DNA of 64,000 bases from an uncultured Desulfobacterales bacterium (GTDB taxonomy: Bacteria > Desulfobacterota > Desulfobacteria > Desulfobacterales > SpSt-501), in NCBI GenBank assembly GCA_938048455.1, contig CALIUY010000024.1, forward strand, positions 29,759-93,758, read 5' to 3'. Every line of letters starts with the position of its first letter. The stretch's first letter is position 1. The position numbers and the translations under genes are program-made. The notes beneath the pieces are model-generated. The model worked only from the letters and a program-made list of their open reading frames with translations. It did not search any database and was not told the origin of the DNA. This document shows positions 63,862-64,000 of this stretch, one piece after another.

Positions 63862-64000
<139 letters not shown>

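Overview
This is 64 kb of GC-rich DNA from an anaerobic bacterium that degrades aromatic compounds. It is most likely a sulfate-reducing or syntrophic member of the Desulfobacterota (the old Deltaproteobacteria). The reasons are a class II, tungsten-dependent benzoyl-CoA reductase set in the Geobacter order bamB-C-D-E-F, two in-frame UGA codons that read as selenocysteine, a glutaryl-CoA dehydrogenase-like enzyme with ETF and ETF:quinone oxidoreductase, AOR-family tungsten enzymes and many ferredoxins. The genus cannot be settled from this window alone.

Layout. (1) 1-12.3 kb, plus strand: the 3' end of had (ring-cleavage branch of benzoyl-CoA degradation), then iorA-iorB-paaK, a PanE-like oxidoreductase, a BadF-type ATPase, a single-subunit 2-hydroxyacyl-CoA dehydratase/double-cubane protein, an ADP-forming acyl-CoA synthetase, an AMP-forming acyl-CoA ligase and a thiolase. 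A perfect 15-bp terminator closes the run. It looks like an aryl-2-oxoacid/arylacetate module. (2) 12.4-19.9 kb: uspA; a minus-strand tungsten aldehyde oxidoreductase operon (zinc ribbon, AOR, ferredoxin, MoaD-like protein); and, divergently, iclR, an M24 peptidase and adenine deaminase. Two matching inverted repeats suggest that IclR controls both directions. (3) 19.9-24.7 kb: an accessory block with chrB-like, MFS and ATC-hydrolase genes on minus and a cysteine-rich Fe-S protein with ZIP and LysE transporters on plus. (4) 24.8-33.4 kb, minus: bamBCDEF followed by fdhD; bamE and bamF are each split by a UGA at a position where relatives have Cys. (5) 33.7-38.1 kb: a hotdog thioesterase, then a minus-strand signalling operon of ACT protein, PAS-GAF histidine kinase, second histidine kinase and response regulator. 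(6) 38.3-45.2 kb: a ferredoxin/flavoprotein pair whose promoter matches that of bamB, then acd-etfB-etfA-etfQO-CMD on minus. (7) 45.3-48.3 kb: a TRAP transporter (dctM, dctQ, dctP) behind a palindromic operator. (8) 48.5-49.5 kb: a thioredoxin-like/helical-repeat protein. (9) 49.6-64.0 kb, minus: the full ribosomal superoperon from the tuf 3' end and rpsJ to rpoA-rplQ, ended by a strong terminator.

How it fits together. TRAP uptake, CoA ligation (PaaK, AMP-ligase) and oxidative decarboxylation (IorAB) would feed aryl-CoA esters into the Bam pathway. BamB reduces the ring using low-potential electrons delivered through BamC-F. Had and the unseen ring-opening enzymes carry the product towards glutaryl-CoA, which the acyl-CoA dehydrogenase can oxidise with electrons leaving through ETF and ETF-QO to the quinone pool. 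The ADP-forming synthetase can recover ATP from acyl-CoA. Most promoters I could read share a TTGACA-like -35 box with overlapping palindromes, which points to repressor control. I saw no tRNA or rRNA genes, insertion sequences or CRISPR arrays. The only stretch over 300 bases without a gene is 33429-33755, and it holds divergent promoters.
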